DNA of 64,000 nucleotides, from contig CAJOIE010000002.1 in the NCBI GenBank assembly GCA_905234605.1, positions 210,341-274,340 of the forward strand, written 5' to 3'. Position numbers and translations under genes: made by a program. Within the stretch, counting starts at the first letter, position 1. Every line of letters begins with the position of its first letter. Below, one piece after another: positions 15,693 through 26,441 of this stretch. Source of the DNA: an uncultured Bacteroidaceae bacterium (GTDB lineage Bacteria; Bacteroidota; Bacteroidia; Bacteroidales; Bacteroidaceae). The notes under the pieces are model-generated. The model was given only the letters and a program-made list of their open reading frames with translations, had not been told where the DNA came from and did not search any database.

Positions 15693-17834
15693 ATGGAAGT
15701 ATGCTTTCAGATTGAATACCGCACCATCTACGGTGAGGACCTATACCTTAATATATTAGAGCGTGACGGCTCACGCACCGCCTGTGCCATGCACACACGC
15801 GACGGCGTGATATGGTCGTGCCAGATGGAAGTGGCCCATGCCATAGACTACTTCTACACCGTGACATGGCAGGGCCACGAGAAACGCTCCGAGTGGGTGC
15901 TGTGCCCGCACGCCTTCGACCCCTCGGTATGCGCCACAGCCGAGGGCACCGTGGTGCAGCGCGATGCCTGGATGGACGCTCCGGCCGACTTCCGCGTGGC
16001 CGGCACGCTGGTGCCTGTGTTCTCGCTGCGCACACGCCGCAGCTATGGCGTAGGCGACTTCGGCGACCTGCGCCAGATGGTGGACTGGGTGGCACGCTCG
16101 GGGCAGCGTGTGCTTCAGATACTGCCCATCAACGACACCACCAGCTCGCACACATGGCGCGACTCATACCCCTACTCGTGTATCTCTGTCTTCGCCCTCC
16201 ATCCTATCTACGTGGAGCTCGGCGCACTGCCCGCCCTGCGCGACGAAGAGGCCCGCAGGCACTTCGACCTTCTGCGCCAACAACTCAACGCACAGCCTCA
16301 GGTGGACTACGAGGGTGTCATGCGGGCCAAGCTCGACTACCTGCAGCGCATATATGCCCAGGAAGGCAAGAGCGTGCTGGCCACACAGGGCTTCCGCGAC
16401 TTCTTCGCCGACGCCCAGAAGTGGCTCGTGCCCTACGCCCAATACTGCCACCTGCGCGACATCCACTCGACAGGCGACCCCTCCCAGTGGCCCGACCACC
16501 AGCAGTGGAACGAGCAGGAACGTAAGGCACTCACCTCGCCCCGCACCAAGGCCTACCAGACAGTAGCTTTCTGGTACTATGTGCAGTACGTGCTCTCCAC
16601 ACAGCTCGCCGCCGTCCATGCCTATGCCCGCTCACGCGGTGTGCTGCTCAAGGGCGACATTCCCATCGGCGTGGCACGCCACGGAGCCGACGTGTGGCAG
16701 GAACCACGCTACTTCAACCTCAACGGACAGGCCGGCGCCCCACCCGACGACTTCTCCGAAGACGGGCAAAACTGGGGCTTCCCCACCTACCAGTGGGATG
16801 TCATGCTGGCCGACGGGTGCGACTGGTGGGTGCGGCGTTTCCGCTGGATGGCCCGCTACTTCGACGCTTACCGCATCGACCACGTGCTTGGGTTCTTCCG
16901 CATCTGGGAGATACCTGTGCCGGCCAAGAGCGGCCTATGGGGGCAGTTCGCTCCGGCACTGGCCATGACACGCGACGAGATTTGTGCCTACGGCATCAGC
17001 GAGGAGACGCTCGCCGGCACCGTGGCACCCATCGTGGCCGCCAAGAGCGACGGCAGCGTGAGCAACGAGTGTGCCGCGCTGGTCAAGGACGCACCCAACT
17101 TCCTCTTCCTGCGCGACCACCGCAACCCCGAGGTCTACCACCCACGCATCCTCGGCCACAAGACAGCCGCCTTCAGCCGCCTGTCCGGCCATGAGCAGAA
17201 CGCCTACCGCGCACTCTATGAAGACTATTTCTACCACCGCAACAACCAGCTGTGGTACGACGAAGCCATGCAGAAACTGCCCCGCCTCGTGGGAGCCACC
17301 CGCATGCTGTGCTGCGCCGAGGACCTCGGCATGGTGCCCGAGTGCGTGGGATGGGTGATGAACGAGCTACAGATACTAAGCCTCGAACTGGAGTCGATGC
17401 CCAAGGAGCCCTGGGTGCGCTTCGGACACGTGGAGCGCAACCCACGTCGCAGCGTTGCCACCATCTCGAGCCACGACACGCCCACGCTGCGCATGTGGTG
17501 GGACGAGGACTATGAGCGCACACAGGACTACTTCAACAACATCCTCCACCGCGACGGGCCCGCGCCACACCCGCTCCCTGGCTCCCTTGCCCGTGAGATT
17601 ATACAGCGCCACCTCGACTGCCCCTCCATGCTGTGCATCATAGCACTGCAAGACTGGCTGGCCACCGACGAGCACCTGCGCTTGCAGGATGCCCAGGCAG
17701 AGCGCGTGAACATCCCTGCCAACCCCAACCACTACTGGCGCTACCGCATGCACGTGGGCATAGAGCACCTCGCGAGCGACAAAGCCTTCACCGAGGGCAT
17801 CATGGCCATGGTGGTGCACAGCGGCAGGCTGTGA
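15693..17834 (+). CDS. malQ: 4-alpha-glucanotransferase (GH77), DPE2-like, with N-terminal CBM20-like domain
   Basis: 713-aa cytoplasmic disproportionating enzyme that transfers alpha-1,4-glucan segments. Residues 1 to about 105 look like a starch-binding CBM20 (IEYRTIYGEDLYLNI...). The GH77 barrel begins near VPVFSLRTRRSYGVGDFGDL and carries nucleophile D396 (DAYRIDHVLGFFR), acid/base E543 (CCAEDLGMVPECV) and D595 (SSHDTPTLRMWW). The 147-residue gap between D396 and E543 is about 100 longer than in the short bacterial amylomaltases, the insertion seen in plant DPE2-type enzymes. DPE2-type proteins often carry two CBM20s; only one fits here. No signal peptide is seen. Confidence 0.93.
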   Translation: MEVCFQIEYRTIYGEDLYLNILERDGSRTACAMHTRDGVIWSCQMEVAHAIDYFYTVTWQGHEKRSEWVLCPHAFDPSVCATAEGTVVQRDAWMDAPADFRVAGTLVPVFSLRTRRSYGVGDFGDLRQMVDWVARSGQRVLQILPINDTTSSHTWRDSYPYSCISVFALHPIYVELGALPALRDEEARRHFDLLRQQLNAQPQVDYEGVMRAKLDYLQRIYAQEGKSVLATQGFRDFFADAQKWLVPYAQYCHLRDIHSTGDPSQWPDHQQWNEQERKALTSPRTKAYQTVAFWYYVQYVLSTQLAAVHAYARSRGVLLKGDIPIGVARHGADVWQEPRYFNLNGQAGAPPDDFSEDGQNWGFPTYQWDVMLADGCDWWVRRFRWMARYFDAYRIDHVLGFFRIWEIPVPAKSGLWGQFAPALAMTRDEICAYGISEETLAGTVAPIVAAKSDGSVSNECAALVKDAPNFLFLRDHRNPEVYHPRILGHKTAAFSRLSGHEQNAYRALYEDYFYHRNNQLWYDEAMQKLPRLVGATRMLCCAEDLGMVPECVGWVMNELQILSLELESMPKEPWVRFGHVERNPRRSVATISSHDTPTLRMWWDEDYERTQDYFNNILHRDGPAPHPLPGSLAREIIQRHLDCPSMLCIIALQDWLATDEHLRLQDAQAERVNIPANPNHYWRYRMHVGIEHLASDKAFTEGIMAMVVHSGRL

Positions 17835-17867
17835 GAGAGCCGCATACCATTATATAGAGAGCCATAG

Positions 17868-20288
<2,421 letters not shown>

Positions 20289-20291
<3 letters not shown>

Positions 20292-20296
20292 CTTTG
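20289..20296 (+). promoter_or_regulatory. Possible -7 box overlapping the susB stop
   Basis: TAACTTTG overlaps the susB TAA codon and lies 45 nt before the next ATG. It could give the following two genes their own promoter, separate from the starch operon. Confidence 0.35.
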
Positions 20297-20341
20297 CAGC
20301 GACACACACAGCAGGATGCTCCTGCAAGGAAACGACTCAAC

Positions 20342-20911
20342 ATGGCTATTGTCAAGACTATCAAGGGGCTGAAGCCCCGCTTCGGGCGTCACTGCTACCT
20401 GGCCGACGGGGCGGTGATTATCGGCGACGTGTCGTTAGGCGACGACGTCACCATCTGGCCTTGCGCAGTGCTGCGGGGCGACGTTCACTACATACGCATC
20501 GGCAACCGCTCCAACGTGCAGGACAACTCGTGTCTGCACACGCTCAACGGCAAGGCACCGGTGGAGATTGGCGAGGATGTCACCGTAGGCCACAGCGTGA
20601 CGCTGCACGGCTGCACCATTCTGGACGGGGCACTGATAGGCATGGGTGCCACGGTGCTCGACCATGCCGTGATAGGGCGCGGCGCCATCGTGGCAGCAGG
20701 AGCCCTGGTGCTCTCGGGCACTCATGTGCCCGACGGTGAGCTGTGGGGCGGCGTGCCTGCCCGTTTCATCAAGAAGGTGGACCCCGTGCAGGCGCAGGAG
20801 CTCAACAAGACCTACGCCGCTCACTACATAGAATACTCCGACTGGTACCGCGAGGCCGACCGCGACGCGGCCAACACGCAGACGGTGCTCTGCGGCGAGG
20901 ACTACAAGTGA
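20342..20911 (+). CDS. Gamma-carbonic anhydrase-like hexapeptide-repeat protein
   Basis: 189-aa left-handed beta-helix protein of the YrdA/PaaY/gamma-carbonic anhydrase family. The hexapeptide repeats run from about 12 to 150 (IIGDVSLGDDVTIWPCAVLRGD, MGATVLDHAVIGRGAIVAAG). Metal-ligand histidines are in the usual places: NVQDNSCLHT and VGHSVTLHGC. Start is at the first Met of MAIVKTIKGLKPRFG; open frame upstream is inside susB. True carbonic anhydrase activity is uncertain, as many family members are metal-binding proteins of unknown substrate. It lies 7 nt before queH. Confidence 0.88.
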   Translation: MAIVKTIKGLKPRFGRHCYLADGAVIIGDVSLGDDVTIWPCAVLRGDVHYIRIGNRSNVQDNSCLHTLNGKAPVEIGEDVTVGHSVTLHGCTILDGALIGMGATVLDHAVIGRGAIVAAGALVLSGTHVPDGELWGGVPARFIKKVDPVQAQELNKTYAAHYIEYSDWYREADRDAANTQTVLCGEDYK

Positions 20912-20918
20912 GCAGGCC

Positions 20919-21554
20919 ATGGCCCGACAGAACAAGGAAGCCATCAGCGTGCCCGAGGGCGCGGAGCGCATTCTGCTGCACGCCTGCTGTGCACCGTGCT
21001 CCTCGGCCATCGTGGAGTGGATGCTGGCGCATGGGCTGCATCCCGTGGTCTACTACTGCAACCCCAACATCTACCCTCTTGCCGAATACACCAAGCGCAA
21101 GGAGGAGAGCAAGCGCCACGCCGTGAGCCTCGGCCTGACATGGATTGACGACGACTGGGCACACGCGGAGTGGCAGGCCTGTGTGCGCGGTCTGGAGAGC
21201 GAGCCTGAGCGTGGCGGCAGGTGTCTGCGCTGCTTCACAATGCGCCTCACCGCCACTGCGCGCAAGGCCGTGGAGCTAGGCTGCGACACCTTTGCCACGA
21301 CCCTGGCATCGTCGCGCTGGAAGAGTCTGGAGCAGATAGAGCAGGCCGGCCGTGCAGCCGAAGCCGCCGTGGGTGGCCAGGCACGCTTCTGGGCACAGAA
21401 CTGGCGCAAGGGTGGCTTGCAGCAACGGCGCATAGAGCTGCTGCGGGAGCATGGTTTCTACAACCAGCAGTATTGCGGGTGCGAGTACAGCCAGCGCCAG
21501 TCAGTCGAAGACACGGAAACCGTAGCCCTCGGCCAGCAGCCACTCCAAGGCTGA
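20919..21554 (+). CDS. queH: Epoxyqueuosine reductase QueH
   Basis: 211-aa enzyme for the last step of queuosine synthesis in tRNA, reducing epoxyqueuosine. It carries the QueH (DUF208) cysteine clusters HACCAPCSS (21-29) and RCLRCF, plus NPNIYP, TTLASSRWKS and the C-terminal YCGC, which coordinate Fe-S and Fe centres. It follows the hexapeptide gene by 7 nt. The last 54 nt overlap the 3' end of the convergent deacetylase gene; the residues after YCGCEYSQRQ look like a non-conserved tail. Confidence 0.92.
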   Translation: MARQNKEAISVPEGAERILLHACCAPCSSAIVEWMLAHGLHPVVYYCNPNIYPLAEYTKRKEESKRHAVSLGLTWIDDDWAHAEWQACVRGLESEPERGGRCLRCFTMRLTATARKAVELGCDTFATTLASSRWKSLEQIEQAGRAAEAAVGGQARFWAQNWRKGGLQQRRIELLREHGFYNQQYCGCEYSQRQSVEDTETVALGQQPLQG

Positions 21555-22160
21555 AGGCAGGATGCTGTGCAGCTTGTCGATGCTGCGCAGCGAGTCGTGG
21601 AACGTGATGATGGAGCCAGGGCGTGTGTAGCGGCGCACAATGCCGAACACCTCCTCGGCGTTGAGCCACGTGCTGTAGTCGCGCGTGACGACATCCCACA
21701 TGATGATGCGGTAGCGGCCGCGGTGTATCACCTTATACTGCATAGGGCGCATCCAGCCATGAGGCGGACGGAAGAGGTCGAGCCTCTGCGCACTACTGCC
21801 CAGACCATGCAGGGCCTGCAGATGAGCCTCCATGGTGTGGTGAGCCAGACGGGCATTCTCGAGATACACGTCCGAGGGGAAGCGGAAGCCGCCCACGTGG
21901 TTGTGTGTGTGGTTGCCTATGCGGTGACCGTCGGCTATCACCTGCCGGAAGACGTCGGGATGCTTGTCCACATTGTCGCCCACCATGAAGAAGGTGGCCT
22001 TGATGCCATAGCTGCGCAGCACACTGAGCACCCACGGCGTGGCCTCAGGGATGGGGCCGTCGTCGAAAGTGAGGTATACGGCACGCTCGTCGCGCGGCAT
22101 GCGCCACGCGGCATGGGGGTAGATCCAGCGGAGGAAGCGGGCAGGTTGCTCAATAATCAC
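21501..22160 (-). CDS. Polysaccharide deacetylase (NodB-like)
   Basis: 219-aa NodB-fold deacetylase. The signature motifs are YLTFDDGPIPE (catalytic Asp and first metal Asp), NHTHNHV (metal His residues), RPPHGWM and ITFHDS. No signal peptide is seen, so it may act on cytoplasmic or membrane-associated sugar intermediates; the substrate is unknown. Its 3' end overlaps queH by 54 nt on the opposite strand. A repeat array starts about 20 nt upstream of its ATG. Confidence 0.88.
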   Translation of the reverse strand: MIIEQPARFLRWIYPHAAWRMPRDERAVYLTFDDGPIPEATPWVLSVLRSYGIKATFFMVGDNVDKHPDVFRQVIADGHRIGNHTHNHVGGFRFPSDVYLENARLAHHTMEAHLQALHGLGSSAQRLDLFRPPHGWMRPMQYKVIHRGRYRIIMWDVVTRDYSTWLNAEEVFGIVRRYTRPGSIITFHDSLRSIDKLHSILPSALEWLLAEGYGFRVFD

Positions 22161-22180
22161 GTACAGGCTTTTGTTGAAAG

Positions 22181-22305
22181 GGGCTGCACCGTCAGCAGAA
22201 CGAGGGTGCAGGGTGACGGCATTGTGGGTGCAGGGTGTTTGGGAAGGAGGGTGCAGGGTGATGGCGTTGTGGGTGCAGGGTGTTTGGGAATGTGGGTGCA
22301 GGGTG
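22181..22305 (-). repeat. Phased TGCA repeat array 2 (5 units plus a degenerate one)
   Basis: Five exact GGGTGCAGGGTG units start at 22204, 22226, 22249, 22271 and 22294 (spacing 22, 23, 22, 23). A sixth degenerate core lies 22 bp further at 22185. Linkers alternate in type (acGGCATTGT versus TTTGGGAA), giving a 45-bp higher-order repeat. Read on the minus strand, the direction of both flanking genes, the units are CACCCTGCACCC. Confidence 0.85.
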
Positions 22306-22463
22306 TTTTCTCAGGCACTGCACAGCAATGCCTCACCCGACACGGCTCCGCGAATGACACCAAGGCACAGAAGTACTCTTGCGACGGCAGCCAACAACTC
22401 TTGCTGCGGCAGCTATATGCCCCTGCGGCAGCAGGCAACGGCGGCTGAAGGAGCGGGCTGCCA

Positions 22464-22493
22464 CTCCCTCCTCATGCCATGATGAGGAGGGAG
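22464..22493 (-). terminator. Hairpin after the DUF2723 gene
   Basis: CTCCCTCCTCAT and ATGAGGAGGGAG form a perfect 12-bp stem around a 6-nt loop, beginning 10 nt past the stop at 22503. There is no U-run, so termination efficiency is uncertain. Confidence 0.5.
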
Positions 22494-22502
22494 GGATGCA
22501 GG

Positions 22503-25500
22503 TCAATGGTTTGCCCGCTGCTGGAAGTCGGTGAAATAGGTGCGGAGAGCCTGCTCGTAGGCCTCGTTCTGGCGGGCATCGGTCTCGTCGAGTATCTTCA
22601 TGGCGTTTGAGAGCTGTATGAGGTAGTAGTAGCACTCGTCGGCACTGCGTTGCAGTTGTCGGTCGGAGAGCGAGGTGTACCATGCGCAATACTCCGATGC
22701 GTTCTTGGCCACAGCGGCCGCTATGTGGGCAGCTTCCTCCTTGTGACCCAGCGAGAGCCATGCCTGTGCCAGCTCGAGCGAACCGCTCTGGTAGTTGTGC
22801 GGCACGGTGGCCTCGGGCACGGCCGTCTCGGCACGGCGCAGCACCTTCAGGGCCTTGTCGTTCTTGCCCTCGGCCACCAGTTGCTGTGCGAGCTGCGAGA
22901 AGAGGCGGCGGTGGGTGTAGCACATGCGCATGACAGTCTCGTCGAGGTATATGTCGGGATTGTCGATGCCGCCGAAGCGGAAGCGGTGCATCACATTGTC
23001 GTACATGCGCTCGGTGTCGACGCGGCGACCGCTCTGCTTGGTGTTGAAGGGCGTGATGCGGTTGGCCAGACCCTCCTGCACGAAGTTGTCGCCGAGGTGG
23101 CCGTAGTTGTCGGCACCCACGGTCATGGCCACAAAGAGGGGCCGCTCCCAGTTGCAGCGTGCCAGCATCTCGTACATCATCATCTCGTTCTTGTAGACGG
23201 CACGCTTGCCACGGAGCGAGATGTGCATCACGTCGGGTATGCTGTCGCCGGCTATCATCATGCCGGAGCGGCGCACGGCCTCCTTGTCGATGGTGATGAC
23301 GATGCTGTCGGTGGGGAATATCTGCATGTCCTTGTTGTCGCTGAGTATCCATTTCTCAATGATGGTGGACAGCTCGTAGGGGTTCTCGCCGAGCAGCTGG
23401 CGCATGAGTATGGGGTCGTCCTTATAGTAGTCGATGGCCTGTTCGAGTGTGCCTGGCGAGACACGTATGCCTTCGCGCGTGCCGGCCACATACTGGAGGC
23501 GCGACCATGAGATAGGCACCGAAGGCGAGTCGTAGGCAGGGCGCCGCATCTGGTCGATGTACCAGTCGGTCTGCAAATAGGAGAGGTTGCACACGCGGGC
23601 ATCGGTGCGCACGCCCTCCGTCTCCTGGTTATACCATAGAGGGAAGGTGTCGTTGTCGCCGTTGGTGAAGATGATGGGATTGCCCTCCTGGGGGAGGCTC
23701 TGGAGATAGTTCTGGCCGAAGTCGCGGCAGGTGTAGCGGCCGCTGCGGTCGTGGTCGTCCCATGTCTGCGACACCATCTGCACCGGCACGAGCAGTGCCA
23801 GCACGGCCACGGCGGCTCCGAGCACGGCCTTGCCCGTGCGGCGGCTGAGGAAGTCGGCAATGGCTGCGGCTCCCAGACCAATCCAGATGGCAAAGGCATA
23901 GAAGGAGCCCGCGTAGGCATAGTCGCGCTCACGCGGCTGCGAAGGTGTCTGGTTGAGGTAGAACACGATGGCCAGTCCAGTCATGAAGAAGAGGAAGAAC
24001 ACCACCCAGAACTGCTTCACGCCCTTCTCCTCGTCGGTCTCTGTGCCCTTGGCACACTGCCAGAAGAGTCCCAGCAGTCCGAGCAGCAGCGGCAGGCAGT
24101 AGAACACGTTGCGGCCTTTGTTGTTGAGCAGTTCCGAAGGCATCTTGCTCTGGTCGTTCAAGCGCAGGTTGTCGAGGAATGGTATGCCCGTAATCCAGTT
24201 GCCATGCTCGAGCTCGCCGTTGCCCTGTATGTCGTTCTGTCGTCCGGCGAAGTTCCACATGAAGTAGCGCCAGTACATGAAGTTGACCTGATAGGAGAGG
24301 AAGAAGCGCAGGTTCTCCATCTGTGTGGGCACCTTCACCATGATGTGCTCGCCGCAGCGGTCGAAAGGCACGTTGGTGCCCTTGACGCCTCCCATCCATG
24401 CCTCGTAGGCCTCGGCGTGGCGGTCGGAGTACATGCGTGGGAAGAGCATGTTCTGTGCAAAGACATACTCCAGGTCGTAGCGCTGCACCTCGTAGCGGTC
24501 GGGCTCGTCGGGCGACGCCTTCTCCTTGCGCTGGTAGACGGGTGCGCCTTCCTTGGAGACAGGCACGCAGTAGCCACCCTCAGTCTTGAGCTTCACCTGC
24601 GAGGTGTAGGCCTGCCCGTAGAATAGCGGACGTGAGCCATACTGCTCGCGGTTGAGGTATGTGCCGAGCGTGAAGATGTCCTCGGGCGAGTTCTGGTCCA
24701 TGGGCGTATTGGCCGTTGAGCGTATGACGATGACGGCATACGATGAGTAGCCTATCATTATCATGAGCATGCAGAGGAGGGATGTGTTCATCACCCTCGC
24801 CGTGACCACGTTGCGGCCTTCACGACGCCACCGTAGCAGCGCGTAGAGGGCTCCGAGCACTATCATGCCTATGAGCACGCTGGTCCATCCGTAGCCATAG
24901 AAGGGGATGCCGAGCAGGCCCGCGCTGCACACAAATGCAATGTTGGCACGCTGACGGCTGCGGCCCGCCATGGTCTCATAGATGGCCCACAGCACCACGG
25001 CTATGAGCACCACGATGTAGACAATGAGACCCGTGTTGAAGGGCATGTTGAGATGGTTCACGAAGAGCAGCTCAAACCATCCGCCCACCTTGACGATGCC
25101 CGGCACTATGCCATAGAGCACAGCGGCCACCAGCACGAAGGAGCCAAGCAGGGCCATGATGCTGCCGCGCAGGTTGGCCGTGGGCACACGCTTGAAATAG
25201 TAGATGAGCACGAGTGCGGGCAGGCACAACAGGTTGAGCAGGTGCACACCGATGGAGAGGCCTGTGAGGTAGGCAATAAGGATGAGCCAGCGGTCGGACT
25301 GCGGCTTGTCGGCATTATCCTCCCACTTGAGCATCAGCCAGAACACCACGGCGGTGAAGAGGCTGGAGTAGGCATACACCTCGCCCTCGACGGCCGAATA
25401 CCAGAATGTGTCGCTCCAGGCATAAGCCAGTGCGCCAGTCATGGCTGCTGTCTCAATGACCACGAGCTGCCACCACGAGCGCACCCAACCGTCGGCACAC

Positions 25501-25823
25501 AGCAGGCGGCGTGCCAGGTGGCTGATGGTCCAGAAGAGGAACATGATGCATGCTGCACTGAGCAGGGCATTCATCACGTTGACCATGAGGGCCACCTTGG
25601 CAGGGTCGGAGGTGAGCTGCGTGAAGAGGTTGCCCGTAAGCATGAAGAAGGGTGCTCCTGGCGGATGGCCCACCTCGAGCTTGTAGGCCGTGGTGATGAA
25701 CTCGGGGCAGTCCCAGAAGGATGCCGTGGGCTCCACCGTAGAGCAGTAGGTGAATGCTGCTATGGCAAAGGCCAGCCACCCGAGCAGGTTGTCGACTAAG
25801 CGGAAATGCTTCAGTGGTGTCAT
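22503..25823 (-). CDS. DUF2723 / GT117-family membrane protein, probable protein O-glycosyltransferase
   Basis: 1106-aa inner-membrane protein. The N-terminal half has about ten or more hydrophobic segments and the DUF2723 signature near the start: STVEPTASFWDCPEFI and GHPPGAPFFMLTGNLF, an acidic loop typical of GT-C glycosyltransferases. The C-terminal half is soluble, with a segment rich in short helices (about 1000-1106) that could be TPR-like. The family includes the eukaryotic O-mannosyltransferase TMEM260, so a role in glycosylation of exported proteins is plausible; Bacteroidota are known for general O-glycosylation. Substrate and donor are inferred only from family membership. Confidence 0.88.
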   Translation of the reverse strand: MTPLKHFRLVDNLLGWLAFAIAAFTYCSTVEPTASFWDCPEFITTAYKLEVGHPPGAPFFMLTGNLFTQLTSDPAKVALMVNVMNALLSAACIMFLFWTISHLARRLLCADGWVRSWWQLVVIETAAMTGALAYAWSDTFWYSAVEGEVYAYSSLFTAVVFWLMLKWEDNADKPQSDRWLILIAYLTGLSIGVHLLNLLCLPALVLIYYFKRVPTANLRGSIMALLGSFVLVAAVLYGIVPGIVKVGGWFELLFVNHLNMPFNTGLIVYIVVLIAVVLWAIYETMAGRSRQRANIAFVCSAGLLGIPFYGYGWTSVLIGMIVLGALYALLRWRREGRNVVTARVMNTSLLCMLMIMIGYSSYAVIVIRSTANTPMDQNSPEDIFTLGTYLNREQYGSRPLFYGQAYTSQVKLKTEGGYCVPVSKEGAPVYQRKEKASPDEPDRYEVQRYDLEYVFAQNMLFPRMYSDRHAEAYEAWMGGVKGTNVPFDRCGEHIMVKVPTQMENLRFFLSYQVNFMYWRYFMWNFAGRQNDIQGNGELEHGNWITGIPFLDNLRLNDQSKMPSELLNNKGRNVFYCLPLLLGLLGLFWQCAKGTETDEEKGVKQFWVVFFLFFMTGLAIVFYLNQTPSQPRERDYAYAGSFYAFAIWIGLGAAAIADFLSRRTGKAVLGAAVAVLALLVPVQMVSQTWDDHDRSGRYTCRDFGQNYLQSLPQEGNPIIFTNGDNDTFPLWYNQETEGVRTDARVCNLSYLQTDWYIDQMRRPAYDSPSVPISWSRLQYVAGTREGIRVSPGTLEQAIDYYKDDPILMRQLLGENPYELSTIIEKWILSDNKDMQIFPTDSIVITIDKEAVRRSGMMIAGDSIPDVMHISLRGKRAVYKNEMMMYEMLARCNWERPLFVAMTVGADNYGHLGDNFVQEGLANRITPFNTKQSGRRVDTERMYDNVMHRFRFGGIDNPDIYLDETVMRMCYTHRRLFSQLAQQLVAEGKNDKALKVLRRAETAVPEATVPHNYQSGSLELAQAWLSLGHKEEAAHIAAAVAKNASEYCAWYTSLSDRQLQRSADECYYYLIQLSNAMKILDETDARQNEAYEQALRTYFTDFQQRANH

Positions 25824-25878
25824 GGTGATAGCGTTGAAACAGTGTTGTATGTGGTTGTAGCGTTTGCCCTAAGGCGTG

Positions 25879-25886
25879 CAAATGTA
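25879..25886 (-). promoter_or_regulatory. -7 box of the DUF2723 gene
   Basis: The minus strand reads TACATTTG, 55 nt before the ATG at 25823. No -33 TTG at the expected distance. Confidence 0.45.
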
Positions 25887-25964
25887 GGCAATTGTAGCTG
25901 TAAGACCTGTGCCACGGCGGCATAAGAGCCTCGCTGTTAACTATTTTTAGGCCGTGCCACAGCG

Positions 25965-26426
25965 TCACAGCTGCGTCACGGCCAGGATGATGAAGGCGTA
26001 GCGCACGCCTTTGCCCAGGCATATGGTGCACGTGGAGAACCACGGGTTGGCACGCATGAAGCCCAGGGTGACCGAGACGGCACTGCCCACGAAGGGCAGG
26101 AAGCACACCAGCCCTATCCAGGCTCCGTAGTGCTCCATCCATCGCGACATCTGTGCCACACGCTCCGGGCGCACATGCAGGTAGTGCTCTATCCACTCGA
26201 TGCGTCCGAAGGTGCCTATCCAGTAGTTGAACATGGAGCCGGCGGTGTTGCCCACGGTGGCCACAAGCAGCAGGCGCAACGGGTCTAAGCCCAGCATGAG
26301 GAGCACCAGAAGCACGGCCTCGCTGCTGAAGGGCACGACACTGCCGGCGAGGAAGGCTGCCACGAACATGCCCGGATAGCCCCACGATGTGAGCATGTCA
26401 ATAAGCGTATGGATTAGCTCCTGCAT
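25965..26426 (-). CDS. YqaA/DedA-like VTT-domain membrane protein
   Basis: 153-aa membrane protein with about four hydrophobic stretches. It fits the short YqaA branch of the VTT (SNARE-associated/DedA) family: GMFVAAFLAGSVVPFSSEAV at the start and the glycine-rich VATVGNTAGSMFNYWIG. Relatives are lipid scramblases or flippases and help membrane homeostasis; this protein's substrate is unknown. It lies 15 nt after the lipoprotein gene upstream and is probably co-transcribed with it. Confidence 0.85.
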   Translation of the reverse strand: MQELIHTLIDMLTSWGYPGMFVAAFLAGSVVPFSSEAVLLVLLMLGLDPLRLLLVATVGNTAGSMFNYWIGTFGRIEWIEHYLHVRPERVAQMSRWMEHYGAWIGLVCFLPFVGSAVSVTLGFMRANPWFSTCTICLGKGVRYAFIILAVTQL

Positions 26427-26441
26427 GTGGGTGCGGATATG

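Larger units (their letters stand above)
22161..22502. other. 342-bp intergenic region
   Basis: Contains the six-core phased repeat array (22181-22305) and the hairpin after the DUF2723 gene (22464-22493). The rest holds no supported ORF, RNA gene or clear promoter. Confidence 0.6.

Noticed and set aside
22181..22305. Possible CRISPR array
   Set aside because: Repeats are 12-14 bp with 8-11 bp linkers that themselves repeat; there are no 30-40 bp unique spacers and no cas genes anywhere in the window.
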